Notes: generated from the sequence alone by a model not told the origin. 64,000 nt of DNA from Methanosarcina baikalica (GCF_031461075.1 NZ_JAVKPK010000013.1:1-64000); one strand, 5' to 3'; shown: positions 1-9,198, counted from the first letter of the stretch. A program made the numbers and translations.

Positions 1-451
1 CTACTTTTTGTGCAGCTTATTTTGAGGCCTTTATAGGGGCCTGTGACCTTTGCAGCACATTTACTTATTTTTTTACGCATTCGCTACTTACATATACTAT
101 TATATACTATTAAAAAAATTATTTCATACGTCTTAGGCTTTCTCAGAACGGAATTGAAATATTGACACGCCTTTTAGAAAACCTGTTATCGTTTCCGGGG
201 TATGCGGCTTGAAAGAGCCTGTGGCCAGGTATGAGGAACTTTTTTCCTCCAGGAGAATCGAGTCCGCCCGGAAAACTGTCCTGACCGGCTCAGGATAAAT
301 GGAAAAGATGTGAAGCTCCTGACCAGGGGTGGGATAGGGTTATAAATCATTATACTGAATTGCTACTTCAAACTAATATTATCTATTTGATTTTATCGTT
401 CCACAAATCATATATTTCATTGCAAAAATTTACCTCTTAAAGGGGATTATT
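1..451. other. leader region upstream of aglB
   Basis: This stretch has no convincing complete gene. It is AT-rich around 90-125 and again at 340-430, where the aglB promoter is expected. One plus-strand frame stays open from 158 to 298 (about 46 codons, containing the stretch RKPVIVSGVCGLKEPVARYE) but has no usable start codon close to its beginning. It may be a gene remnant or chance. An A/G-rich ribosome-binding stretch (AAAGGGGAT) lies just before the aglB ATG. Confidence 0.4.
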
Positions 452-2974
452 ATGAGTTCTCAGGATCGTCCTGTATCATCATTCAAAGATAAAATGAAAT
501 CCAGCTTGCCTTATACTCTGGCAGTTGCGATAATCGGTTTTGTATCTCTATGGGTCAGAACACTTCCCTCGGACACTGTATTCTTATCCAATGGGTTTGT
601 AAAATTTACGAGCAATGACGCCTGGTACCATATACGTACTTTAAACGTCCTTCTTGAAAATTACCCCCACAGGATGTTTTTCAATCCAATGACTAACTAT
701 CCTTACGGGAGTTACATCCATTTTGGTCCATTATTCGATCAGATGATGGCTATCAGTTCCCTTGTTCTCGGCCTGGGCAATCCCAGTGCTGCACTGGTTA
801 ACACTGTAGGAGCTTATTTCCCGGCAGTGCTTGGAGCTCTTACTGTTATTCCTGTTTATTATATAGGAAAATACCTCGGAGGCCATAAAGCCGGGATCCT
901 GGCTGCGATTTTAATCGCGTTTGCTCCGGGACAGTTTTTGGCTCGTTCGATCATCGGCTTCACAGACCATCATGTTGCAGAGTCTCTATTCAGTACTTTC
1001 TTCATTATGTTTTTCATGCTGGCCTTGATTTCCGCAAAGAAAAAAGGTCTGCGTTTTGAAGACGTATTTAATAAAAGATTTAATGTTGTAAAAGAGCCCT
1101 TACTTTATTCCATTATGGCCGGTGTCATGTATTCCGCCTACCAGCTTTCCTGGCCAGGAGCTTCTCTTTTCGAGTTAATTGTCCTTGCTTACGCCATATT
1201 ACAGTATATCCTTGACAATTTCCGTAACGAATCAAGTGATTACCTCGGGTTCACAGGTATAATCACATTTTTAGTAAGTACAATACTTATACTTCCTTTT
1301 GTCCATCCTGATATGGGTTTTTCACTTTATTACTACTCATGGTTCCATGTCGTTACCGCTCTTGGTGCAATGGCAGGTTTTGCGGCTTTGAGTTTCATTG
1401 AAAGGGAGTTCAAAAGGAAGCAGATAAAGGCTTATTATTATCCTCTGGTGATATTCGGAATTTGCGTTCTTGGACTGCTCGCAGCAAAAGTTGTATCTCC
1501 GTCCCTTTATACGCTGATCATAAATACTCCTAACACAGTATTTGGAATTCAAACAGGAGGGCCTTCTACAATTGGTGAAGTTGCTTCCATGTTTTACAGT
1601 GGAAACACCTTTACCCTGTCGAAAGCCTTTAGTAATTTTACTGCTACAGGATTCTTTGCTTCTTTGTTTGGAATGTTTATTCTGGCTGCAAACATGTTCA
1701 GAAAACCGAGACCTCAGGAAGTACTGGTTCTCGTCTGGAGTGTTTTTATTTTCCTGGCTATTTACGGGCAGAACCGTTTTGCATATTACTATTCCATAAA
1801 TGTCTCAGTCCTGAGTGCCTATGTGGGAAGCCTGTTGCTTGACAAAGTAAAATGGAACGAACTGGACGAAAAGTTTAAAAGTACTGTAAAGTCGCCTGCA
1901 GATATTCCATCTCTCTTTAAGTCCGTCAAAGTAGAGCAGGTCATTGCAGTTCTAGCTATAGTAATATTCCTGATTTATCCGGTATACGGATATGCAATGC
2001 AGCAAGCAGTCGGTTCAAACGATCCCAATGGGCCGTGGTTAGAAGCCAGTATGTGGCTGCGCTCAAATACCCCTGACCCGGGAATGGACTACAACGCTGT
2101 TTATGAAGCTCCCAAGAACGGAGAACTTTTCAAGTATCCTGATGCTGCGTATGGTGTTATGTCCTGGTGGGATTACGGACACTGGATCGAGGTAATTGGG
2201 CACAGGATGCCCAATGCTAATCCCTTCCAGGCCGGGATAGGAGGGCGCAGAGGAAGTATTAACGAAGAGAACCAGCCAGGGGCTGCAACCTTCTTTACGG
2301 CCCAATCCGAAGCCGAAGCAAGTTCGGTGCTAGAGGCTATAGACCCTGCTCCTGATAAAGCCGGGTCACGTTACATCATGTCTGATGCGAGAATGGCTAC
2401 AGAAATTTTCGGGGCAATGCCGGCGTGGACCCTTGATACCGAAGGGTACACTCAACCTTACTGGACAGGAAGCGGGTATCAGAACCTGCCTTCTACAAGA
2501 TACTATAATTCCATGGAGTCAAGGCTGCATATTCTTGACGGAAACGGCCTGAAACAGTATCGTATGGTCTATGAGACAGAGGCCTATCAAACCCAGGAAG
2601 TCGGGTATAAACAGGTCTATAATTTCATTTTTAATGGTAATCTCCCTGAGGTGGATACAGGTTATATTAAGATCTTCGAATATGTAAAAGGTGCAAAAAT
2701 AACCGGAACCGCCTCCTCTAATGAGACCGTTAAAATAAGCGCTACAATCCTTACAGGCCAGGGAAGGACCTTTAACTATTCGCAGTCAACAACTTCGGAC
2801 TCTGAAGGCAGGTACCAATTTACAGTGCCCTATTCAACAGACGGTCCGATTGCAGGCCAGACCCAGTTCGATACTGCACCTTCGGGCCCTTATGTATTGA
2901 GTTACGGAAGCACGACAAAAGAAGTGAGAATAAGTGAAGAAGCAGTGTTAAAAGGAGAGGAAATAAAAGTCTAA
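452..2974 (+). CDS. aglB: AglB-type oligosaccharyltransferase (STT3 family)
   Basis: Catalytic subunit of archaeal N-glycosylation: it moves a glycan from a dolichyl phosphate carrier to Asn in N-X-S/T sequons on the outer face of the membrane. The 840-residue length fits the family. The N-terminal half has many hydrophobic segments, with the SNDAWYH acidic motif in the first outer loop (about residue 54) and GFTDHHVAE further on. The signature WWDYG lies at about residues 572-576, and SRYIMSDARMATEIF is a plausible DK-type motif. The last ~90 residues, rich in Thr and Ser, look like a beta-sandwich domain. The ATG at 452 follows AAAGGGGAT. The gene stands alone ahead of amino-acid and coenzyme genes, but the polysaccharide loci and the cis-prenyltransferase later in the window feed the same chemistry. 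Confidence 0.95.
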   Translation: MSSQDRPVSSFKDKMKSSLPYTLAVAIIGFVSLWVRTLPSDTVFLSNGFVKFTSNDAWYHIRTLNVLLENYPHRMFFNPMTNYPYGSYIHFGPLFDQMMAISSLVLGLGNPSAALVNTVGAYFPAVLGALTVIPVYYIGKYLGGHKAGILAAILIAFAPGQFLARSIIGFTDHHVAESLFSTFFIMFFMLALISAKKKGLRFEDVFNKRFNVVKEPLLYSIMAGVMYSAYQLSWPGASLFELIVLAYAILQYILDNFRNESSDYLGFTGIITFLVSTILILPFVHPDMGFSLYYYSWFHVVTALGAMAGFAALSFIEREFKRKQIKAYYYPLVIFGICVLGLLAAKVVSPSLYTLIINTPNTVFGIQTGGPSTIGEVASMFYSGNTFTLSKAFSNFTATGFFASLFGMFILAANMFRKPRPQEVLVLVWSVFIFLAIYGQNRFAYYYSINVSVLSAYVGSLLLDKVKWNELDEKFKSTVKSPADIPSLFKSVKVEQVIAVLAIVIFLIYPVYGYAMQQAVGSNDPNGPWLEASMWLRSNTPDPGMDYNAVYEAPKNGELFKYPDAAYGVMSWWDYGHWIEVIGHRMPNANPFQAGIGGRRGSINEENQPGAATFFTAQSEAEASSVLEAIDPAPDKAGSRYIMSDARMATEIFGAMPAWTLDTEGYTQPYWTGSGYQNLPSTRYYNSMESRLHILDGNGLKQYRMVYETEAYQTQEVGYKQVYNFIFNGNLPEVDTGYIKIFEYVKGAKITGTASSNETVKISATILTGQGRTFNYSQSTTSDSEGRYQFTVPYSTDGPIAGQTQFDTAPSGPYVLSYGSTTKEVRISEEAVLKGEEIKV

Positions 2975-3165
2975 GACAACCGGAGCGTGCTATTTTTCCA
3001 CTCTCCTTAATGTTTCACTCTCCTTGTTGTTTATTTCTTCCTTATTTTCTTATTTTTTGGTTCAGTCTTTCCGAGCCTTTTGTTTGAGACGGGATTTGCA
3101 GAATATTTGCTTTTTCCGCTATTTAGATATACTATTAAAAAAACCTATTTCGCAGGTGAAGTAAG

Positions 3166-3663
3166 ATGGAATACCCTATCATAGGCCGAGTCTGGAAATT
3201 CGGAGACGATATCGATACAGACGTGATTATTCCCGGAAAACACTTGCGGACGAAGGATATGCAGGTCTTTGCAGCTCATGCAATGGAAGGCATTGATCCT
3301 GAATTTGCAAAAAAGGTGAAACCGGGAGATATCATTGTAGCAGGCACCAATTTTGGCTGCGGCTCTTCAAGGGAACAGGCCCCACTCGCTTTAAAATATG
3401 CAGGTGTAGCCTGTGTTGTCGCAAAGTCCTTTGCAAGGATCTTTTTCAGAAACGCAATTAATGTCGGCCTGCCTCTTATGGAATCTGATGTCGAGTGCCA
3501 GGAAGGAGATGAGGTTGAAGTCGATCTGCTCAAAGGCGAGGTTAGAGTTTCCGGAAAAGGCACGTTCAGGGGAAACAAACTGCCGGATTTCCTGCTCGAG
3601 ATGCTTACTGATGGCGGGCTTGTAGCGCACAGGAAGAAAATTCAGAGTGAGCAGAAAAAATAA
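3166..3663 (+). CDS. homoaconitase / 3-isopropylmalate dehydratase small subunit
   Basis: Small (swivelling) subunit of an aconitase-family hydro-lyase. With a separate large subunit, not in this window, it isomerises isopropylmalate (leucine) or homocitrate-type substrates (coenzyme B side chain). Its 165 residues are typical. The N-terminus GRVWKFGDDIDTDVIIPGKH and the GCGSSREQAP motif (about residues 65-74) are diagnostic. The substrate loop reads HLRT. As I recall, methanogen homoaconitase small subunits carry a YLRT-type loop while isopropylmalate-specific ones differ, so coenzyme B synthesis is favoured by inference. A dehydrogenase acting on the next intermediate lies about 1.7 kb downstream on the same strand, which supports a shared pathway. 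The ATG follows AGGTGAAGTAAG. Confidence 0.88.
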   Translation: MEYPIIGRVWKFGDDIDTDVIIPGKHLRTKDMQVFAAHAMEGIDPEFAKKVKPGDIIVAGTNFGCGSSREQAPLALKYAGVACVVAKSFARIFFRNAINVGLPLMESDVECQEGDEVEVDLLKGEVRVSGKGTFRGNKLPDFLLEMLTDGGLVAHRKKIQSEQKK

Positions 3664-3726
3664 CATGATCCTGTAGATACGATAGATTACTCAAAATCCA
3701 ATAACCATTCAAAGCAATCGATACCT

Positions 3727-4605
3727 ATGATTTTTCCTGATGAATATAAGCATGTGGGCGTGACAAAGTCCCTCTGTCCGGGCGCTGAAGAGCCGATCTA
3801 TTTCTTGACTGAATACCTGATTGCCGAAAGGGAAAATCCTCAGACCGGCAGCTCAGAGTATGCTGTTTATTACGTGAGAAAAGGTGGAGAAGGGCTGCTT
3901 AGAAGGGTTGAAGCCCTCGAACTTATCGCCGCAGGAGAAGAGGTGGTCAAATATGACAGAGAACTGAACATAAAAGACCGTACACTCCTTATCGAAACCG
4001 CAGCAAAACTCTGTATCGGTAGAGTAAATACTGTAATTTTTACAGGTGCAGACAGGCACGTTACACTTGTTCATGACCCTGATCCTTCAAGCATTCTTGA
4101 AATAGAGATACTTGACGTTGCTCCCCCTGATCCTTCCTGGCTTTCCCTGGTTGTGAGAAGGCTTGAAGCCAGCGGAATTTTCGGCGATCTGCAGGTCAGA
4201 TTTACTGAAAAGGTGATCGATCTCAGGCGTTTCGAAGGGAAAAATACCGTTTTTCCATGCAGTGCATCGGGGCTTGAGGGAAAATGCCTGGATTCGGACG
4301 TGCTTACAGAAAATGGACATTTGCTTGTAGGGTGCGAAATTTCGAAAACTCTTTTTGAAATGCGTTTTCCTGAACTTGAGTACTCCTTCGTAAACATCTG
4401 TCCTTTCCACTCCGAAATAGTTGTGCCCTCAAAACCCTTCATTACTCGCTGCTGCAGGTCTGAAAACTCAGGGCTTGTAAATATCTCGGGTTTTGAAGGA
4501 GCTGTTGTTCACTGGGGAGCATCGGAATACCAGGTTGTTCAAGCTGTCAGAAGCCTTGTAAACAGGCATATGAGGCTTTCTGAAGGTCTCAGCCAATCTG
4601 ACTGA
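3727..4605 (+). CDS. unrecognised archaeal protein, 292 aa
   Basis: I do not recognise this family with confidence. The protein is soluble-looking, with no signal peptide or membrane segment. It contains several Cys residues, including the groups FPCSASGLEGKC (about 178-189) and ITRCCRSE (about 238-245), and a C-terminal stretch VVHWGASEYQVVQAVRSLVN. Codon use resembles its neighbours and the frame is clean throughout, so it is surely a gene. It sits 63 bp after the homoaconitase-type subunit and 112 bp before mntP on the same strand. That suggests co-transcription but does not give a function. The Cys pattern could bind a metal, but no classical zinc-finger or Fe-S spacing is visible. Confidence 0.8.
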   Translation: MIFPDEYKHVGVTKSLCPGAEEPIYFLTEYLIAERENPQTGSSEYAVYYVRKGGEGLLRRVEALELIAAGEEVVKYDRELNIKDRTLLIETAAKLCIGRVNTVIFTGADRHVTLVHDPDPSSILEIEILDVAPPDPSWLSLVVRRLEASGIFGDLQVRFTEKVIDLRRFEGKNTVFPCSASGLEGKCLDSDVLTENGHLLVGCEISKTLFEMRFPELEYSFVNICPFHSEIVVPSKPFITRCCRSENSGLVNISGFEGAVVHWGASEYQVVQAVRSLVNRHMRLSEGLSQSD

Positions 4606-4717
4606 AAGGCGGCTTCTTAATTGCAAAATTTTTAAGCTCATTTAAGGAACCTTTATTTGCTAATACCTTATTATCCCACAAATCTCATCTATAAAACGAA
4701 ACTGGAGTAATCACTTA

Positions 4718-5278
4718 ATGTCTTTTCTAACTGATTTTCTTTTAGCGCTCGGGCTTTCAATGGATGCATTTGCAGTTTCCATGTCCAGTGGAACCACAAT
4801 ACGGCCTTTCCGGCTGAATGATGCCCTGAAGCTGGCTTTCTTTTTCGGAGGGTTTCAGGCTTTTATGCCTGTTTTGGGCTGGCTTGGAGGAAGCGCAGTA
4901 AGCGAATTCGTCTCGGACTATGCTCCCTGGATTGCCTTTTTGCTTCTGGGCTTTATCGGAGGCAAAATGATTTATGAGGCTCTTTACGGAAGCCCGGAAG
5001 GAAAGGTAAGTTCCCTTAGTTATTCGGTGCTTTTCGTACTTGCAATTGCAACAAGTATAGACGCCCTTGCAGTGGGAATGAGCTTTGCATTTCTCAGTAC
5101 GCCTATTCTTGAGCCTGTAATAATTATAGGCTGTGTGACCTTTTTTATGTCTTTCTGTGGAGCTATCCTGGGATATAGAATGGGGCACTTCTTCGAGCAC
5201 GAAGTCGAAATTCTGGGAGGCCTGATTCTTATCGGGCTTGGCTGTAAGATCCTTGCCGAACACCTGCTCTGGATCTGA
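4718..5278 (+). CDS. mntP: MntP-type manganese efflux pump
   Basis: Small integral membrane exporter of Mn2+ (MntP/DUF204 family). The 186 residues form about six hydrophobic helices in two repeated halves. Each half carries the family's Asp motif: LGLSMDAFAVSMSSG near residues 11-25 and IATSIDALAVGMSFA near 110-124. The length matches bacterial and archaeal homologues. The ATG follows CTGGAGTAATCACTT, giving a reasonable ribosome-binding site. There is no visible riboswitch (such as a yybP-type element) in the 112 bp upstream. It lies between two genes of 2-oxoacid chain metabolism without an obvious functional link. Confidence 0.92.
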   Translation: MSFLTDFLLALGLSMDAFAVSMSSGTTIRPFRLNDALKLAFFFGGFQAFMPVLGWLGGSAVSEFVSDYAPWIAFLLLGFIGGKMIYEALYGSPEGKVSSLSYSVLFVLAIATSIDALAVGMSFAFLSTPILEPVIIIGCVTFFMSFCGAILGYRMGHFFEHEVEILGGLILIGLGCKILAEHLLWI

Positions 5279-5345
5279 ATAATCGCCTCAGAGCCTGAAA
5301 AAGTTACGCCAGATTCATATACCTCAAACTATAGATGCAGTTAGC

Positions 5346-6338
5346 ATGAAACTGGCTGTAATCGAAGGTGATGGGATCGGTAGGGAAGTAATTCCTGCGG
5401 CTGTCAAAGTCCTTGATGCTTTCGGGCTTGATTTTGAGAAAGTGCCCCTGGAACTTGGCTATACCAGATGGGAGAGAACAGGAACTGCAATTTCCAATAG
5501 CGATATTGAGACCATAAAAGGGTGCGATGCGATCCTTTTCGGAGCAGTCACCACTGTACAGGACCCGAATTACAAAAGTGTGCTCCTCACCATCCGGAAG
5601 GAACTGGACCTGTATGCCAATATAAGGCCTGTAAAACCTCTTCCAGGCATAATCGGGGTTACCGGAAGAAGCGATTTCGATTTTATTCTTGTCAGGGAAA
5701 ACACTGAAGGGTTGTACTCGGGGATTGAGGAAATAGGGCCTGACCTTTGCTGGACAAAAAGAGTCGTTACCCGGAAAGGTTCTGAGCGGATTGCAGAATA
5801 CGCCTGCAAACTTGCAAAAAAAAGAAGGAATAAACTGACAATTGTCCATAAGTCCAATGTCCTGAAATCCGACAAGTTTTTCCTTAATATCTGCAGGCAG
5901 ACTGCCACCGCTAACGGCGTGGAATATGAGGATATGCTGGTTGATTCAATGGCTTACAGTCTTATGATGCACCCTGAAAAGTATGACGTTGTGGTTACAA
6001 CTAACCTTTTCGGAGACATTTTGAGCGACATGTGTGCAGCCCTTGTCGGAAGCCTTGGTCTTGTCCCGAGCGCCAATATCGGGGAGAAGTATGCTTTTTT
6101 CGAGCCAGTGCACGGAAGCGCACCCGACATTGCAGGAAAGGGCATTGCAAATCCACTTGCTGCGATTCTCTGTGTAAAGATGCTGCTGGAATGGATGGGT
6201 GAACAGCGATATCCTGTTATCGATGAAGCAATAGCCCATGTGCTTCTAAAAAAGATAATTACTCCTGACCTGGGGGGTAAGGCCAGCACACTAGAAGTCG
6301 GAAATGCGGTTGCGGAATTTGTTGCGAGGCATCTGTAA
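5346..6338 (+). CDS. isopropylmalate / homoisocitrate-type dehydrogenase
   Basis: NAD(P)-dependent beta-decarboxylating dehydrogenase that converts 3-isopropylmalate, or homoisocitrate-type acids in coenzyme B synthesis, to the 2-oxoacid. The 330 residues contain the family's N-terminal GDGIGREVIPAAVKVL, the substrate segment IRKELDLYANIRP, the NTEGLYSG motif, and the metal and cofactor segments DMCAALVGSLG and FEPVHGSAPDIAGKGIANPL. Short archaeal enzymes of this length include both LeuB and AksF, and sequence inspection cannot separate them. The nearby small subunit with an HLRT loop tilts the balance to an AksF-like role. The gene starts 67 bp after mntP and is probably the last gene of this plus-strand run. 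Confidence 0.88.
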   Translation: MKLAVIEGDGIGREVIPAAVKVLDAFGLDFEKVPLELGYTRWERTGTAISNSDIETIKGCDAILFGAVTTVQDPNYKSVLLTIRKELDLYANIRPVKPLPGIIGVTGRSDFDFILVRENTEGLYSGIEEIGPDLCWTKRVVTRKGSERIAEYACKLAKKRRNKLTIVHKSNVLKSDKFFLNICRQTATANGVEYEDMLVDSMAYSLMMHPEKYDVVVTTNLFGDILSDMCAALVGSLGLVPSANIGEKYAFFEPVHGSAPDIAGKGIANPLAAILCVKMLLEWMGEQRYPVIDEAIAHVLLKKIITPDLGGKASTLEVGNAVAEFVARHL

Positions 6339-6489
6339 AAAAGTGCAACTGCACAGAATGGACCCTGTTACTGCCCGGGGAGATGATTTTAATATTTTAA
6401 TCCCATTTTGATAATAAGGCGCAGTTACACTTTTACAAATAAATAACCGCACTAAACTTTTTAATGCATTGCTAACGAATGAACTGGGA

Positions 6490-6840
6490 CTTCATTCTGT
6501 CTCAGTTTTTCGATGTCTTGCTGCCTATTAAGGAAGAAATGGTTATATATCCTGGAAACCCGAGGCCTTCATCCGAAAGTAAACCTCTGTTCCGAAGGAT
6601 AAGGTAAACGAGTCTATCCTGACTCTGGGAAGTCACACAGGTACTCACGTAGATTCCGGATTACATCTCCGGGAAGGAAAAGAAGGAGTTTGAGTCCCTG
6701 CCACTTGAAAGTTTTTGCGGGAAATGCAGGGTTTTCGATCTGACCAATCTGAAAAAAGAAATCCACAGTGGGGCTTGAAGAGTTTAAAATAAGCCCTGGG
6801 GAGATAGTGTTTTTAGAACAGAAACTCAACCCTTGAATGT
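6490..6840 (+). pseudogene. decayed cyclase / kynurenine-formamidase-like gene
   Basis: Translations of successive frames reproduce a metal-dependent cyclase-family protein. The segment LPIKEEMVIYPGNP comes first, then after a frame change the hallmark motif SHTGTHVDSGLHLREG (around 6630-6680). Another change gives LPLESFCGKCRVFDLTNL, and then LEEFKISPGEIVFLEQ. At least three frame breaks are needed to join these, and no frame stays open for the ~200 residues of the family, so the gene is dead unless sequencing errors are present. The HTGTHVD zinc-binding motif itself is intact. Confidence 0.75.
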
Positions 6841-7048
6841 CTAAAATTCCTTGAATATTTACCGTGTAGAATCGGGATAGGATTTACAGGCTGAAATGGA
6901 ACCGGTTGAAAAGTGAGTTTTTCTTCCGCCTTTATTTTTTCTTACTTCCAATCTATCTTGAAACTTACTTCTCAACGTTCCGCTTTTTCAGAGATTTTGC
7001 AGCTTTTTAGTTTGCAGCTTTTAATTGTCTTGTTTCACTTCTTTTTCA

Positions 7049-7071
7049 GGCTGGCAGTTAAAAATCCAGCC
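7049..7071. terminator. possible hairpin, 6-bp stem
   Basis: GGCTGG (7049-7054) pairs with CCAGCC (7066-7071) around an AT-rich loop. It falls just past the stop of the small minus-strand ORF at 7072-7209, so it may mark that transcript's end. It lacks a clear following T-run on the minus strand, so the role is uncertain. Confidence 0.3.
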
Positions 7072-7209
7072 TCAGGTACTCATTGTTGAAGCTTTCATCT
7101 TGAGTGTCGGCATATCCCCAAAACGTCCGGAAAGGTTCATGTTTCTGAAACTCTCAAACTGTTCATAGTACCGGGCACGTTCAACCAATCCTCTGAAGAT
7201 CTCTTCCAT
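7072..7209 (-). CDS. small ORF, 45 aa, unknown
   Basis: The ATG is preceded by GAGGTGAATACA, an unusually good ribosome-binding site. The product is short, hydrophilic and helical-looking: MEEIFRGLVERARYYEQF near the start and GRFGDMPTLKMKAS near the end. There are no membrane segments or Cys. A compact hairpin lies right after the stop. It sits between a pseudogene and the FprA group on the same strand as FprA. I do not recognise it. It could be a genuine small protein or the intact 5' end of a decayed gene. Confidence 0.45.
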   Translation of the reverse strand: MEEIFRGLVERARYYEQFESFRNMNLSGRFGDMPTLKMKASTMST

Positions 7210-7460
7210 TGTATTCACCTCTATTCCCAAAAACTACTTCAGTGCTTATTAATCTCAGCCTAGCGGGGTGAAAGTATTTTTTGAAGAGTTTCAGTTACAG
7301 GTTTCGGATGTCCAAGGCTATCGAGGCTGAAAATTTTTCCTGAAACATTTTAAGAAATAAAGTCTATTGAATGCAAAAAAATGTTAAAAGGAAAAGAACG
7401 TTAGAAGGAAAAGAACGTTAGGAGGAGAACTGTGTTAAAGGAAAAAAAATAATATTAATT

Positions 7461-8669
7461 TTACTTCTTTTTTGCAACGGCTGCAAGCTGTTCTCCAAGT
7501 TTTCTGCACATCTCCAGTTCTTTTTCATATGGTCTGTACCTTACTTGCAGGCCGGGTTCAATCACTTCAATTCCTGAGCTTTTCAGTTCCTGTTCTACGA
7601 TTTTTACCGCTCCTCCTCCCCAGCCGTAGGACCCGAATGCTACAGCTGTCTTTTTCTGGGGGCGCAGGCCTTTGAGGTATACTAGGAAGTCCCCAACTGT
7701 TGGAAAGATCCCGTTGTTAAGAGTCGGGGAGCCCACTGCAAAGGCGGCTGCATCGAGCATCTCTTTCATGATGTGACTTCTGGTGTTTTTCCGGAGATGA
7801 AGCAGTTTTACCTCCACACCGGCAGCCCGGACAGCTTCAACAATTTCGTTTGCCATTGCTTCTGTGCTGCCCCACATTGTGTCATATATCACAAGCACTT
7901 TTTCTCTTACTTCGCCGTTGGCCCATGATCCGTATGCCTTAAGGATCTTCTGCAGGTCCCTTTTCCATATAATCCCATGAGAAGGAGCTATCTGCACGGG
8001 CTCTATTCCCAGTTCGTTCAGTACTCCCAGATAGCGGAGAAGCGGCATATGAAAAGGCATGAGTATATTTGCGTAATATTCGGCTGCGTCCGGAAGAACA
8101 TCCCCGACTTCAAAATCATACCTCTTTGAGGTTGCTATATGCTGACCGAAACCATCGTTTGAAAAGAGTATTCTGTCTTCTTTCAGGAAAGTCTCCATAC
8201 TGTCAGGCCAGTGCAGCATTGTAGCTTCCAGGAACATGAGGGTCTTTTTCCCGAGATCCAGCTGGTCGCCTGTCTTCACTACCTCCAGGTCCCAGTTCTC
8301 ACTGCCCGAATCCCTGAAGTAGCCATTAAGGATATCGACGCCCCTTTTTGTGATTAGTATTTTAGCATCGGTTTGTTTTTTAAGCTCTGCCAGGGAACCG
8401 GAGTGGTCAAGTTCCATATGGTTTACTACAATGTAGTCGAGTTTTGAAGGGTCTATAATCTGACTGATGCGCCTGAGCATCTCTCCTGCAAAGGGTGACT
8501 TTACAGTATCTATAAGTGCAGTCTTTTCCCCAACTATCAGGTATGAGTTATAGGTTGTCCCTCCAGGCGTAGTAAACCCGTGAAAATCCCTTCCGTTCCA
8601 ATCAATTGCTCCTACCCAGTATACTCCGCTGGAAAGTTCGATGGCTCCATCCGTTTCTTCTGTGCTCAT
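7461..8669 (-). CDS. fprA: A-type flavoprotein, F420H2 oxidase (FprA-like)
   Basis: Di-iron flavoprotein that in methanogens reduces O2 to water with F420H2, protecting the anaerobic cell. It has two domains. The N-terminal metallo-beta-lactamase fold carries HMELDHSG (H-x-E-x-D-H iron ligands, about residues 84-89) and later SHGIIWK. The C-terminal flavodoxin fold begins VLVIYDTMWGSTEAMANEI and binds FMN. I choose the ATG at 8669 (MSTEETDG), giving 402 aa as usual for the family; a longer reading from 8738 would overlap the upstream gene. It is the last gene of a minus-strand group with a ferritin-like protein, AfpA and Isf, all fitting oxygen and redox defence. NO reduction is an alternative activity of this family. 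Confidence 0.93.
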   Translation of the reverse strand: MSTEETDGAIELSSGVYWVGAIDWNGRDFHGFTTPGGTTYNSYLIVGEKTALIDTVKSPFAGEMLRRISQIIDPSKLDYIVVNHMELDHSGSLAELKKQTDAKILITKRGVDILNGYFRDSGSENWDLEVVKTGDQLDLGKKTLMFLEATMLHWPDSMETFLKEDRILFSNDGFGQHIATSKRYDFEVGDVLPDAAEYYANILMPFHMPLLRYLGVLNELGIEPVQIAPSHGIIWKRDLQKILKAYGSWANGEVREKVLVIYDTMWGSTEAMANEIVEAVRAAGVEVKLLHLRKNTRSHIMKEMLDAAAFAVGSPTLNNGIFPTVGDFLVYLKGLRPQKKTAVAFGSYGWGGGAVKIVEQELKSSGIEVIEPGLQVRYRPYEKELEMCRKLGEQLAAVAKKK

Positions 8670-8691
8670 ACCCTCACAATCCCTCAATTTT

Positions 8692-9198
8692 TCAGGTCTG
8701 CATTCGGAAGCTGGTGATATCTTCAAGGTAGCTGTCAATCATCTCATAATGGCCTCTTTCGTATCTTGCCAGCATTTCGAAGAATTTTTTCTGGGTTTCG
8801 TCTTCGGCTCTTTTTGCCATTTCCAAATAGAAATCTTCGCTTTTTCTCTCGTGCCTGAGGGCTGCAACAAGGATGCCTGCATCTCCAAGAGTGATCTCCC
8901 CTCCTTTTGTCCGAGCTATGTCGAACTCAGGAGTGAAAGACTGACCGCTAGGAATTTCCGTACTGATTACGGGCAGCTCTTTCTGATCACGGTATCTTTC
9001 AAGATAGCCGAGATGTTCGACTTCTTCATGTGCCAGATGCTCATAGAGTTCCTTTAATTTCGGGTTATCCATTAAAGTTGATTTATTCAGGTAGAAGTCC
9101 CTTGCTTCTTTCTCTCTCTCGATTGCCAGAGCTACGGCTTCTTCGACGCCTTTAAGATTTTTAACTTCCTCTACTACATCCTTATATGCGCTTTTCAT
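8692..9198 (-). CDS. ferritin-like / rubrerythrin-type di-iron protein
   Basis: A 168-residue four-helix-bundle protein of the ferritin-like superfamily. Repeated E-x6-Y and E-x-x-H pairs supply di-iron ligands: AIEREKEARDFYL, LAHEEVEHLGYLERY, ALRHERKSEDFYLEMA and ARYERGHYEMIDSYL. There is no C-terminal rubredoxin domain, so it is an erythrin-like short form. Such proteins reduce peroxide or store iron. Its stop lies 22 bp before the fprA start on the same strand, strongly suggesting co-transcription with the O2-reducing enzyme. The ATG is preceded by GGGGGATAAAAGGT. Whether it acts as a peroxidase cannot be read from the sequence. Confidence 0.85.
   Translation of the reverse strand: MKSAYKDVVEEVKNLKGVEEAVALAIEREKEARDFYLNKSTLMDNPKLKELYEHLAHEEVEHLGYLERYRDQKELPVISTEIPSGQSFTPEFDIARTKGGEITLGDAGILVAALRHERKSEDFYLEMAKRAEDETQKKFFEMLARYERGHYEMIDSYLEDITSFRMQT

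Noticed and set aside
1337..1552. Minus-strand open frame inside aglB
   Set aside because: It lies opposite a fully conserved membrane segment of aglB, has no binding site and no recognisable composition; a shadow of the real gene.
4757..5263. 168-codon minus-strand frame opposite mntP
   Set aside because: Antisense to an unmistakable MntP with two repeated Asp motifs; the antisense product has no domain features.
7386..7425. Imperfect tandem repeat (AAAGGAAAAGAACGTTAG) after the fprA stop
   Set aside because: Real but short, about two units; likely chance purine-rich sequence near a 3' end with no evident role.
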